64,000 nt of DNA from Thermohalobaculum sp039027855 (GTDB lineage: Bacteria; Pseudomonadota; Alphaproteobacteria; Rhodobacterales; Rhodobacteraceae). The position numbers were made by a program, and so were the translations under genes. This document shows positions 24,473 through 32,464 of the stretch, in pieces. The notes beneath the pieces were generated by a model. That model was not told the DNA's origin, did no database searches, and worked only from the letters and a program-made list of their open reading frames with translations. Within the stretch, counting starts at the first letter, position 1. The number at the start of each line of letters is the position of its first letter. The stretch is taken from positions 50,444 to 114,443 of the forward strand of contig JBCCJI010000013.1 in the NCBI GenBank assembly GCA_039027855.1, in the 5' to 3' direction.

Positions 24473-26086
24473 ATGACGGGGCCCTTTGCAGGCAGCAGGG
24501 TCTCACGGGTCTCACGGGTCTCACCGGGTGGCGGTCCGGCCTGGGCGCGGGGGCTGGTCGATGCAGTACGCTCCGCACCGGCCACGACGCGGCGAAGGCG
24601 GCAGGTGGTCGTGATCGGCGCGGGCTTCGGCGGGCTCGCGGCGGCACTTCGGCTGTCGGCGGCCGGTCACCGCGTGACGGTGCTGGAGCGTGCGGCCGAG
24701 ATCGGCGGCAAGGCCCGCACGGTCGAGGTCGCAGGCCGCGCCATCGATGCCGGGCCCACGGTCTTCACCATGCGCTGGGTTTTCGAGGACCTGTTCCGCA
24801 CCGCTGGCCTGTCGCTCGACGATCACGTGCGCCTCACCCCCGCGCGGGTGCTGGCGCGCCATGCCTGGCCCGATGGCAGCCGGCTCGATCTCTTTGCCGA
24901 TCTAGAAGAAAGCGCCCAGGCGATCGGCGCCTTTGCCGGTTCGGCCGAGGCCGCGCGGTATCGCGATTTCGCCGCCCGCACCGGGCGCGCCTATGATTTG
25001 TTCCGCGACAGCTTCATCGCCGCGAGCCGGCCCAATCCGATCAGCATGCTCACCCGTCTCGGCCCGGCCGGCACGCTTGGCCTGCTTGATGCCCGCCCGG
25101 CCGCCAACATGTACGCAGCCATCGCCGACATGTTGCAGGACGACCGGCTGCGTCAGCTTTTTGCACGCTATGCCACCTATTGCGGCTCCTCGCCCTTCCG
25201 CGCGCCCGGCACGCTGATGCTGATCGCCCATGTGGAACGCCTTGGCGTCTGGCAGGTCGCAGGCGGCATGAAGGCGCTCGCCGCTGCCATCGGCCGCGCG
25301 GTCGAGATCAGTGGCGGCGCAATCCGCACCGGCGCGGAGGTCGAGCGCATCGAGAGCACCCGCGACCGTGTCAGCGGCGTGCGCCTTGCCGATGGCGAGG
25401 TCATCGAGGCCGATGCCGTCGTCTTTGCAGGCGATGTCGGCGCTCTTGGCCAGGGCCTGCTCGGCCCCAGCGCCCAGCGTGCGGTCAAACCGACCCAAGC
25501 ACGCGACCGCTCGCTCTCGGCACTCGTCTTCTCGGCGGTGGCGCGGCCCCGTGGCTTTCCGCTGGCCTATCACACCGTGTTCTTCGGGCCCGACTATCGG
25601 GGAGAGTTCGACGCGCTCGCCGATGGCCGCCTGCCGCGCGATCCGACCACCTATGTCTGCGCGCTCGACCGGTCGGGCGATCACGATGCGCCAGCGGCGG
25701 GTGACGAACGCCTCCATATCCTCGTCAACGCACCCGCCATTGGGGACATCCGCGCCCTCGAGCAAACGGAGATCGAGACATGCCGATCAGAGACCGAAGC
25801 GCTGATGGCGAAGGCGGGACTGACGCTCTCGCTCGACCCGGCGACGACGCGGATCACGACCCCGGTCGAGTTTCACCGGCGCTTTCCGGGGACCGGCGGG
25901 GCGCTCTACGGCGCGGCGACGCACGGGCCGGTGGCGAGCTTTCGGCGCGCGACCTCGGCGACGCGGCTGGCGGGGCTGGTGCTGGCGGGGGGCTCGGTCC
26001 ATCCGGGCGCCGGCGTGCCGATGGCGACCCTATCGGGCGCACTGGCGGCAACCCTGGCAGAGCGGCATCTGGCGCGGGTGGGATGA
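24473..26086 (+). CDS. crtD: 1-hydroxycarotenoid 3,4-desaturase CrtD
   Basis: FAD-dependent desaturase acting on 1-hydroxyneurosporene in spheroidene synthesis. The FAD-binding VVVIGAGFGGLAAALRLS motif begins about 45 residues after the chosen ATG, and the C-terminal GGSVHPGAGVPMATLSG signature is present. The start is uncertain: the frame is open from 24257 and the ATG at 24473 has no good ribosome site. The leader contains three tandem copies of a 9-bp unit (GTCTCACGG) near 24500-24528. The gene overlaps crtC by 4 nt. Confidence 0.92.
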   Translation: MTGPFAGSRVSRVSRVSPGGGPAWARGLVDAVRSAPATTRRRRQVVVIGAGFGGLAAALRLSAAGHRVTVLERAAEIGGKARTVEVAGRAIDAGPTVFTMRWVFEDLFRTAGLSLDDHVRLTPARVLARHAWPDGSRLDLFADLEESAQAIGAFAGSAEAARYRDFAARTGRAYDLFRDSFIAASRPNPISMLTRLGPAGTLGLLDARPAANMYAAIADMLQDDRLRQLFARYATYCGSSPFRAPGTLMLIAHVERLGVWQVAGGMKALAAAIGRAVEISGGAIRTGAEVERIESTRDRVSGVRLADGEVIEADAVVFAGDVGALGQGLLGPSAQRAVKPTQARDRSLSALVFSAVARPRGFPLAYHTVFFGPDYRGEFDALADGRLPRDPTTYVCALDRSGDHDAPAAGDERLHILVNAPAIGDIRALEQTEIETCRSETEALMAKAGLTLSLDPATTRITTPVEFHRRFPGTGGALYGAATHGPVASFRRATSATRLAGLVLAGGSVHPGAGVPMATLSGALAATLAERHLARVG

Positions 26087-27111
26087 GCGGCGCGCGAGGC
26101 GCCCCCACTTCGCCCGACGCACCGCTCGATGCAGCGCCCGACGCGCCGCCCGACGCGCCGCTCGACGGAACGCTCGGCCCCCGCTTTGACGGCAGCGTGC
26201 CGGCCGGCGGCTATCGCTGGTGGTACATCGACGCGCTGTCGGACGACGGGCGCCATGGGCTGACGGTCATCGCCTTCGTGGGTTCGGTCTTTTCGCCCTA
26301 TTACGCCTGGGCCGGTCATGCCGAGCCCGAGGACCATGTCTGCATCAACGTCGCGCTTTACGGCCCGCGCCATCACTGGGCCATGACCGAGCGCGGCCGA
26401 GACGCGCTGGAGCGTGATGCGACGCATTTCCGCGTCGGGCCCAGCCGTCTCTCCTGGGACGGCACGCGCCTCACGCTGGAGATCGATGAGCGCTCGACCC
26501 CCTTTCCGAGACCGCAGCGCGGCTATCCGATGCGGGGGCGGATCACGCTGGAGGCCGAGACGCTGGCGACCGCGCGCATGGCGATCGACCATGCCGGGCT
26601 GCATCGCTGGCAGCCGCTGGCCCCCGCCGCACGGGTCGAGGTTGCCATGGACACCCCCGATGTGCGCTGGTCGGGGCACGGCTATCTCGACACCAATGAC
26701 GGCGACGAGATGCTTGAACAGGGGTTTCGCCGCTGGGATTGGTCGCGCGCCCGCATGGCCGACGGCACGACCGCGATCCTCTACGACTGCACCGAGCATG
26801 ACGACACTGGGCGCACACTCGCGCTCCATATCGACCACGATGGCAGCGTGGCCGCTTTCGAACCGCCACCCCTCCAGCGCCTGCCCCGGGGCTGGTGGGG
26901 CGTCTCGCGCGCGACACGTGCCGATGGCGAGGCGCGCATCGCGCATGCCTTCGAGGATGCGCCGTTCTACACGCGGGCGGCGATCGACACCGTGCTGCGA
27001 GGCGAGCGGGTGACGGCGGTGCATGAGACATTCGACGGCAAGCGATTTGCCAATGGAGTGATCAAATGGATGCTGACCATGCGCATGCCGCGACGAACCG
27101 GTTTGCGCTGA
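26083..27111 (+). CDS. crtC: Hydroxyneurosporene synthase (carotenoid 1,2-hydratase) CrtC
   Basis: Hydratase adding water at C-1,2 of neurosporene. The 342-aa product shows the family blocks GGYRWWYIDALSDDG, FVGSVFSPYYAWAG and GHGYLDTNDGDEMLE. The ATG overlaps the crtD stop (ATGA). The N-terminal 30 residues are a simple-sequence run of Asp-Ala-Pro repeats not expected in the catalytic domain. It ends the rightward crtD-crtC operon. Confidence 0.94.
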   Translation: MSGARGAPTSPDAPLDAAPDAPPDAPLDGTLGPRFDGSVPAGGYRWWYIDALSDDGRHGLTVIAFVGSVFSPYYAWAGHAEPEDHVCINVALYGPRHHWAMTERGRDALERDATHFRVGPSRLSWDGTRLTLEIDERSTPFPRPQRGYPMRGRITLEAETLATARMAIDHAGLHRWQPLAPAARVEVAMDTPDVRWSGHGYLDTNDGDEMLEQGFRRWDWSRARMADGTTAILYDCTEHDDTGRTLALHIDHDGSVAAFEPPPLQRLPRGWWGVSRATRADGEARIAHAFEDAPFYTRAAIDTVLRGERVTAVHETFDGKRFANGVIKWMLTMRMPRRTGLR

Positions 27112-27265
27112 CCCGGAGCGCGATCCCGAACGCGGCCCCGGTAGGACGCGTCACGCGACGGAAGAGTGTGCGGCGCCGAAAAGGAATCGCTTGTCGTTAA
27201 CGCAAACGCAGATTTACTTTCGTATCGAGACGTTCAGAAGACAGTTTGTTACTCGGAGAATCTCG

Positions 27266-27334
27266 ATGCGACAGATCTGGTCCTTTATCGTTCTGGCACT
27301 CGCCCTCATGACCGCGCCTCGCGGCCGTTCTTAA
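27266..27334 (+). CDS. Possible 22-residue hydrophobic peptide
   Basis: A short frame begins MRQIWSFIVLALALM and ends in a stop after 22 residues, with a GGAG site 7 nt before the ATG. It lies in a locally AT-richer island between crtC and a convergent gene. The hydrophobic core resembles a small membrane peptide or a decayed signal sequence. Without homologues it could be chance. Confidence 0.3.
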   Translation: MRQIWSFIVLALALMTAPRGRS

Positions 27335-27343
27335 CGCCTCGCA

Positions 27344-27916
27344 TCATATGAACAGCGCCGGGGCATAGCTCTCGGTCGTTGCCGAGATCGCGGCGCCGAT
27401 CCGGGCGGCATCACGCGCTAACAGCGGCGCATCGGGTGATGCCCCGTCCCGCCCAAGGCGCATAACGGCGCTGGCGAGACGCCGACCCTCGGCGCTGACC
27501 GCACTCATCACGCTACCCTCAGCATGGCCCGCCGCCGCCATCGTCTCGCTCGCATCGGCATAGGCGAAGACGACCAGGCTTGCGGTGAGGAACAGCCGGT
27601 CAGGCCAGCCGCCCTCGCGCACATGCGCAAACCCGCTGGTCGCGATGAGGGCCTCCATTCCTTCTGGTGACAGGACACCGGGCGGCTGCGCGACGAGATA
27701 GCCCAGCAACCGATCCACCGCCGTGTCCCGCTCCACGAGCGCGCCTGCGTCGTCATGCGCGCGGATCGGCGCTGAAAGGCGCACCCCGCCCTCCGCCGGC
27801 GGCGAGACCCAGGCGGAGATCATCGCGGGTTTACCGGCCGCCAACGGCAGTTCTAGAACGCCGAGTGGCACCGGGGCGGGCACCGGTTCCAACCGCATGC
27901 TGACGGCTCGCCGCAT
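27344..27916 (-). CDS. Hypothetical protein, 190 aa
   Basis: I do not recognise this protein. It is soluble, Ala-rich, mostly helical in appearance and lacks a signal sequence or metal motif. The ATG at 27916 shares one base with the stop of the preceding 70-aa membrane gene (TGATG), so the two form a small operon. Its place inside the photosynthesis cluster, convergent with crtC, may be meaningful or may be a later insertion. Confidence 0.75.
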   Translation of the reverse strand: MRRAVSMRLEPVPAPVPLGVLELPLAAGKPAMISAWVSPPAEGGVRLSAPIRAHDDAGALVERDTAVDRLLGYLVAQPPGVLSPEGMEALIATSGFAHVREGGWPDRLFLTASLVVFAYADASETMAAAGHAEGSVMSAVSAEGRRLASAVMRLGRDGASPDAPLLARDAARIGAAISATTESYAPALFI

Positions 27917-28128
27917 CACTTCCGCTTCTTGGCCAGCGTGTCCCAGAAGATGTCTTCGCCCGAACGGGGTTTCTCGGCGCGCGCAGCGACCGGGTCTTCA
28001 CCGCGATTACGCGCCTCCTGATCCTCGCGCCGCAGCTTCTTGATGCTGTGCAGCTGATACCAGCAGAAGGCGAGGATGCCTCCGAAGAACATCAGGATCT
28101 CGATCACGCCATAGGCGGCCGTGCTCAT
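27916..28128 (-). CDS. Small single-span membrane protein, unknown
   Basis: This 70-aa protein has an N-terminal hydrophobic helix (about residues 7-24) followed by a strongly charged cytoplasmic-type tail with KKLRREDQEARNRGEDP and ending KKRK. Such short membrane proteins are common as uncharacterised genes in Rhodobacterales. A GGGAGGG site precedes the ATG. It is upstream partner of the 190-aa gene and divergent from the aminotransferase gene. Confidence 0.8.
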   Translation of the reverse strand: MSTAAYGVIEILMFFGGILAFCWYQLHSIKKLRREDQEARNRGEDPVAARAEKPRSGEDIFWDTLAKKRK

Positions 28129-28489
28129 CGCATTCCCTCCCAGTCTCGTCTCTCACACCCGTTTGAGCCTGCGCCCATTCAGCACCGAAGACCCGTCCCC
28201 AAGCCATGCCAAAGGCGACCGATACTGCTGTCGTCTCTGCCAGGCGGGATGAAACGGGCAGCAAGCCGAGATTTCACGCGTTCTTCCGTTCTGCGGAACC
28301 CACAATTCCACCTGCTGGTTGGTCAAAGGCGCGTTCTGTTCCACAACTCTGCTAGGTGGACGATGTGGACGACAGCGCTGACGCGGCAACCCGCTTTTCA
28401 TCGTCTTCCGACAGGTGGCCGAACGCATTCAGGTCGCAAAGCCAACGGGGCCGCTCCCCGTCGCGACACTATCGAGGGAGACAAACGCC
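28129..28489. promoter_or_regulatory. Divergent intergenic region with TTCCG-N5-CGGAA palindrome
   Basis: No gene is seen in this 361-nt region. It contains the perfect inverted repeat TTCCGTTCTGCGGAA at 28284-28298, a form similar to operators of IclR-family regulators. The site lies about 190 nt before the aminotransferase start, whose own ribosome site is GAGGGAG at 28474-28480. No regulator gene is adjacent. Confidence 0.5.
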
Positions 28490-29686
28490 ATGAAGAACGG
28501 TTTCACCCATCTTTTCATTCCGGGTCCGACCAATGTGCCCGAGCGCGTGCGCCGCGCGATGAACGTGCCGATGCAGGATATGCGGGCGCCCGATTTTCCC
28601 GATCTCACACTGCCACTGTTCGAGGGGCTGAAGCGCGTCTTCAAGACCGAGACCGGCCGCGTGTTCATGTTCCCCGGCTCGGGCACCGGCGCCTGGGAGT
28701 CGGCCCTGTCCAACACCCTCAACCCGGGCGACAAGGTGCTGATGAGCCGCTTCGGCCAGTTCAGCCATCTCTGGGTCGACATGGCGCAACGCCTCGGCCT
28801 CGACGTGCAGATCTGCGAAGTCGAGTGGGGCGAGGGCGTTCCCGTCGAGGAGTATGCCAAGATCCTCGAGGCCGACACCACGCATGAGATCAAGGCCGTG
28901 ATGGCCACCCAGAACGAGACCGCGACGGGCGTCACCTCGGATATCGCGGGCGTGCGCGCGGCGCTGGATGCCTGCGGCCACCCGGCCCTGCTCATGGTCG
29001 ACGGCGTCTCGTCGATCGGCTCGATCGATTTCCAGATGGAGGCCTGGGGCGTCGACTGTGCCGTCTCCGGCTCGCAGAAGGGGTTCATGTTGCCCGCCGG
29101 TCTCGGCCTCTTGGGTGTCAGCGAGAAGGCCCTCGCCGCGAACAAGTCGGCCACCATGCCGCGCTGCTACTTCTCGTTCGAGGACATGGTCCGGATGAAC
29201 GACGACGGCTACTTCCCCTACACACCGCCGACGCAGCTATTCCATGGCCTGCGCGAAAGCCTTGCCATGATCGAGGAGGAGGGGCTGGAGAACATCGTCG
29301 CTCGCCATTACCGCCTGGCCGAAGGTGTGCGTCGTGCCGTGAGCGCCTGGGGCCTCAGCCTCTGCGCCGCCGAGCAGAAATGGCATTCGGACACGGTCTC
29401 GGCGATCCTCGTCCCCGAGAGTGTCGATGCACGCGACGTGATCTCGGCCGGCTACAACAAGTACAACATCTCCTTCGGCTCGGGCCTGTCGAAGGTCGCT
29501 GGCAAGGTGTTCCGCATCGGCCATCTCGGAGATCTGAACGAGGGCATGTGCCTGACGGCGATCGGCCTCGCCGAGATGTCGCTTCGCGATGCCGGTTATG
29601 ACGTGCAGTTGGGCTCGGGCACGGCCGCCGCGCAGGGCTGGTATCTTGAGAGCCAGGCGGGCGCGGTCGCTCAGGCCGCCGAGTAA
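28490..29686 (+). CDS. Serine-glyoxylate or aspartate-glyoxylate aminotransferase
   Basis: Class V PLP aminotransferase of the AGAT/SGAT family, 398 aa. The opening FIPGPTNVPERVRRAM, the glyoxylate-aminotransferase MFPGSGTGAWE segment and the PLP lysine in SGSQKGFMLP are clear. The family includes serine-glyoxylate aminotransferase of C1 and photorespiratory glyoxylate metabolism and BhcA of the beta-hydroxyaspartate cycle, which look alike by eye. No other bhc or serine-cycle gene is nearby. The ATG at 28490 was chosen for its GAGGGAG site, although the frame opens at 28415. It stands alone between its own promoter region and a strong terminator. Confidence 0.92.
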   Translation: MKNGFTHLFIPGPTNVPERVRRAMNVPMQDMRAPDFPDLTLPLFEGLKRVFKTETGRVFMFPGSGTGAWESALSNTLNPGDKVLMSRFGQFSHLWVDMAQRLGLDVQICEVEWGEGVPVEEYAKILEADTTHEIKAVMATQNETATGVTSDIAGVRAALDACGHPALLMVDGVSSIGSIDFQMEAWGVDCAVSGSQKGFMLPAGLGLLGVSEKALAANKSATMPRCYFSFEDMVRMNDDGYFPYTPPTQLFHGLRESLAMIEEEGLENIVARHYRLAEGVRRAVSAWGLSLCAAEQKWHSDTVSAILVPESVDARDVISAGYNKYNISFGSGLSKVAGKVFRIGHLGDLNEGMCLTAIGLAEMSLRDAGYDVQLGSGTAAAQGWYLESQAGAVAQAAE

Positions 29687-29706
29687 CCCATATTTTCGGA
29701 CAACGG

Positions 29707-29749
29707 GTGGGGCTGCGGCACTGTGGCGCCGCGGCCCCACTCTTTTTTT
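29707..29749 (+). terminator. Rho-independent terminator of the aminotransferase gene
   Basis: A 13-bp stem (GTGGGGCTGCGGC at 29707-29719 pairing with 29728-29740, one G-T pair) is followed by TCTTTTTTT. It lies 21 nt beyond the stop codon and isolates the gene from the secreted-protein gene downstream. Confidence 0.92.
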
Positions 29750-29846
29750 CAGCCTGAGATTCTCCGAATTCCTCATTTTGGGACACCACTCAAGGTTGAG
29801 TGATGTGCTACGGCTCTAGCTCAAGTTGAAATGGCTGGAGCGTATC

Positions 29847-30650
29847 GTGTCTCAGTATCCCTCGTTTTCGCAGGCTCGCCTGCCCATCCTCGCCGCTGCG
29901 ATCCTTCTGCCGGCCTCGGCATTGCTTGCGACGCCAGCCCAGGCTGTGACCGGAACCTTCACCTTCCTGAACGATCCGGATGAGTACGAGATCTTCACCA
30001 GCCGCAACTTCATCGACAGCACAGGCGAGATCGGTGTGACGGTCACCGGGGGCATCTACGACTCGCAGGGTGGCGGATATCCGAACGCGCCACTGCCGGG
30101 CGTCCAGTTCGGCGATGTGGTAGGCTTTGGGGACAAGGGCCTCAGCATCGACAACAGCGCGCTGTTTAGCAATGGCACCGACGGCTCGCACCAGCTTGAT
30201 GGTAATGGCGCGCGCGACTTCATGCGATTTACCTTCACGGTGCCGGTGACGCTCGTCAACTTGACGCTCACCTATATCGGCGATGACGATAACTTCGATT
30301 TCGGGATCGACGGTGTCGATGTTGCGGTGAATGCCACGCTGGGCACTGATCTGGCATCAAGCTTTACCCAGGCCGATAACACGCCCTTCGATGTGCCCAA
30401 TCACAGCCTGGATTACTTCATCGACTTCGAGAATTCGCCGCCGCTGGCGAACACCCCGGGCAATCCAGTGATCCCGCCGGGCTTCATCTTCGACTTCTAC
30501 ACCAATGCCCATGATGACGACTACAAGATCGCGTCGATGACCGTGAGCTTCGAGGATCCCAACATCATTACGCAGGTCCCACTGCCGGGCACGGCGGTTC
30601 TGCTGCTGGGGGCCATCGGCGCGCTGGCGGCCCGGCGCCGTTTGGCCTGA
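29847..30650 (+). CDS. VPLPA-CTERM sorted secreted protein
   Basis: Exported protein of about 267 aa. A signal peptide ends at about TPAQA, and the mature part is Asp/Asn/Thr/Gly-rich and beta-like. The C-terminus is a VPLPGTAVLLLGAIGAL sorting tail followed by an Arg cluster, the three-part signal of the PEP-CTERM/VPLPA-CTERM class handled by exosortases. I prefer the GTG at 29847, which has GGAG 6 nt upstream, to a TTG at 29826. No exosortase gene is in the window. The function of the mature domain is unknown. Confidence 0.85.
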   Translation: MSQYPSFSQARLPILAAAILLPASALLATPAQAVTGTFTFLNDPDEYEIFTSRNFIDSTGEIGVTVTGGIYDSQGGGYPNAPLPGVQFGDVVGFGDKGLSIDNSALFSNGTDGSHQLDGNGARDFMRFTFTVPVTLVNLTLTYIGDDDNFDFGIDGVDVAVNATLGTDLASSFTQADNTPFDVPNHSLDYFIDFENSPPLANTPGNPVIPPGFIFDFYTNAHDDDYKIASMTVSFEDPNIITQVPLPGTAVLLLGAIGALAARRRLA

Positions 30651-30685
30651 CGCCGCGATCATCGAAACGGAGGCGGGGCCGGCTG

Positions 30686-32314
30686 CTACCGGCCCTTGAA
30701 GAGCCCGCCCATCAGGCCGCGGGTTAATCTGCGCCCCAGCTGGCTGCCAACGCTGCGTGCGAGCGATTTGGCAAAGGCTGTGCCCACATCGTCGCCGCGC
30801 CGCTTTGGCGCCTTGTCGCGATAGCTTTTCGGTCGATAGCGGCGGCCTTTGTTGAACCGCTCCTGTCCGCTGCCATCCTCGTCGCCACCCCAGTGATGAC
30901 CGCCATCGCCCTGGCCCCAGCGGTGCCCGCCGCCGCGCCCAAAGGGGCTATCACCCAGCGACGGGTCGGCGTCTTCGGCCTCGGCCGCCTCCTCCGCCAA
31001 TGCCGCCCTTTCCGCGCGCGCGCGCAGAATCTCAAAGGCGCTCTCGCGATCCACGGCCTTCTCATACAGGCCGGCGAGGGGCGATGAGGCAATCACCTCG
31101 GCCCGCTCAGCCTCCTCCAGCGGTCCGATGCGCGAGGAGGGCGGCCGGATCAGCGTGCGTTGGACGACCGAGGGTGCGCCCTTGCTCTCCAGCACCGAGA
31201 CCAGCGCCTCGCCCACCCCCATCTCGGTCAGTGCTGCTTCGGTGTCGATCTCGGGATTGGGTCGGAAGCTCTCGGCAGCGGCGCGCACAACCTTACGGTC
31301 GCGGGGCGTGAAGGCGCGCAACGCGTGCTGAAGCTTGGCGCCGAGTTGGCCGAGGATGTCTTCGGGCACGTCATCGGGCGACTGGGTGACGAAGTAGACG
31401 CCCACGCCCTTGGAGCGGATCAGCCGGGCCACCTGTTCGACCGTGTCGATCAGGGCCTTGGGCGCATCGTCGAACAGCAGATGGGCCTCGTCGAAGAAGA
31501 AGGCCAGCACCGGTTTGTCGGGGTCACCGACTTCGGGCAGATCCTCGAACAGCTCGGACAACAGCCAAAGGAGCAGGACCGCGTAGAGTTGCGGCGCGCG
31601 CATCAGCGCGTCGGCCGCGATGACGTTGATGCGCCCGCGGCCGTCGGGGGTCTGCGCGATCAGGTCCTCCAGACGCAGCGCCGGCTCGCCGAACAGTGCC
31701 GCGGCGCCCTGGTTTTCCAGCACCACGAGACGGCGCTGGATGGCGCCAATCGAGGCCTTGGACACATTGCCATAGCGCAGCGTGAGATCGTCCGCCCGCT
31801 CCCCCACATGGGTCAGCATCGCCTGCAGGTCCTTGAGATCGACCAGCAGCAGCCCGTCCTCATCGGCGAGGCGGAAGGCGATGTTGAGCACGCCTTCCTG
31901 CGCCTCGGAGAGATCCATCAGGCGCGACAGCAGGAGCGGCCCCATCTCGGTCACGGTGGTGCGGAGGGGATGACCCTGCTTGCCGAAGAGGTCCCAGAAC
32001 ACGACGGGAAAAGCGCGATAGCCGTAATCGTCGAGACCGATCCGGCCAGCTCGCTCGATCAGCTTGTCGTGCAGCTTGTGCTCGGGCGAGCCGGCGGCCG
32101 CGAGGCCCGAGAGATCGCCTTTGACATCGGCCATGATCACCGGCGTGCCGGCGGCGGAAAACGCCTCGGCAAGGATCTGCAGGCTCACAGTCTTGCCGGT
32201 GCCGGTGGCGCCCGCGATCAGCCCATGGCGGTTGGCGTATTTCAGCGCCATGCGCTGCGCCTTGGCATAGCCGGGCCCACCGCCGCCGATGAAGATGCTG
32301 TCGCTCCCGCCCAT
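30686..32314 (-). CDS. HerA-like ATPase (DUF853 type)
   Basis: P-loop ATPase of the HerA/FtsK superfamily, 542 aa. Walker A is GATGTGKT near residues 35-42, Walker B is LAFFFDEAHLLF, and a RLIRSKGVGVYFVTQSPDD sensor region follows. A charged linker with a Gly/His-rich stretch (about residues 455-490) precedes a basic C-terminal tail. This branch is widespread in Proteobacteria with unclear function, perhaps DNA transactions. It has no evident link to photosynthesis yet lies between carotenoid genes. Confidence 0.88.
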   Translation of the reverse strand: MGGSDSIFIGGGGPGYAKAQRMALKYANRHGLIAGATGTGKTVSLQILAEAFSAAGTPVIMADVKGDLSGLAAAGSPEHKLHDKLIERAGRIGLDDYGYRAFPVVFWDLFGKQGHPLRTTVTEMGPLLLSRLMDLSEAQEGVLNIAFRLADEDGLLLVDLKDLQAMLTHVGERADDLTLRYGNVSKASIGAIQRRLVVLENQGAAALFGEPALRLEDLIAQTPDGRGRINVIAADALMRAPQLYAVLLLWLLSELFEDLPEVGDPDKPVLAFFFDEAHLLFDDAPKALIDTVEQVARLIRSKGVGVYFVTQSPDDVPEDILGQLGAKLQHALRAFTPRDRKVVRAAAESFRPNPEIDTEAALTEMGVGEALVSVLESKGAPSVVQRTLIRPPSSRIGPLEEAERAEVIASSPLAGLYEKAVDRESAFEILRARAERAALAEEAAEAEDADPSLGDSPFGRGGGHRWGQGDGGHHWGGDEDGSGQERFNKGRRYRPKSYRDKAPKRRGDDVGTAFAKSLARSVGSQLGRRLTRGLMGGLFKGR

Positions 32315-32383
32315 GGCGCTCGTCTCCCTGTGGCGCAGAGGCCTGTGTGATGACGGCTGGTCGCCTCATCACCGCGCGCCCCC

Positions 32384-32417
32384 GCCACCAGATGCGCCAC
32401 CAGATGCGCCACCAGAT
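32384..32417. repeat. 12-bp tandem repeat, about three copies
   Basis: The unit GCCACCAGATGC occurs twice in full and once as ten of twelve bases, in the 150-nt gap between the ATPase start and the crtB end. It may be simple slippage, and no open frame uses it. Confidence 0.8.
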
Positions 32418-32464
32418 CGGAACGGAGCGGCTGTGAGAAGCCCTGGAGATCGATTGGGAAGAGT

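Noticed and set aside
27166..27351. 61-codon plus-strand frame after crtC
   Set aside because: No ribosome site and no family resemblance; the 22-residue frame with a GGAG site in another phase is slightly better supported.
30676..30695. Terminator after the first VPLPA-CTERM gene
   Set aside because: A 7-bp GGGCCGG/CCGGCCC stem exists but is followed by TTGAAG, not a T run, and overlaps the end of the HerA-like gene.
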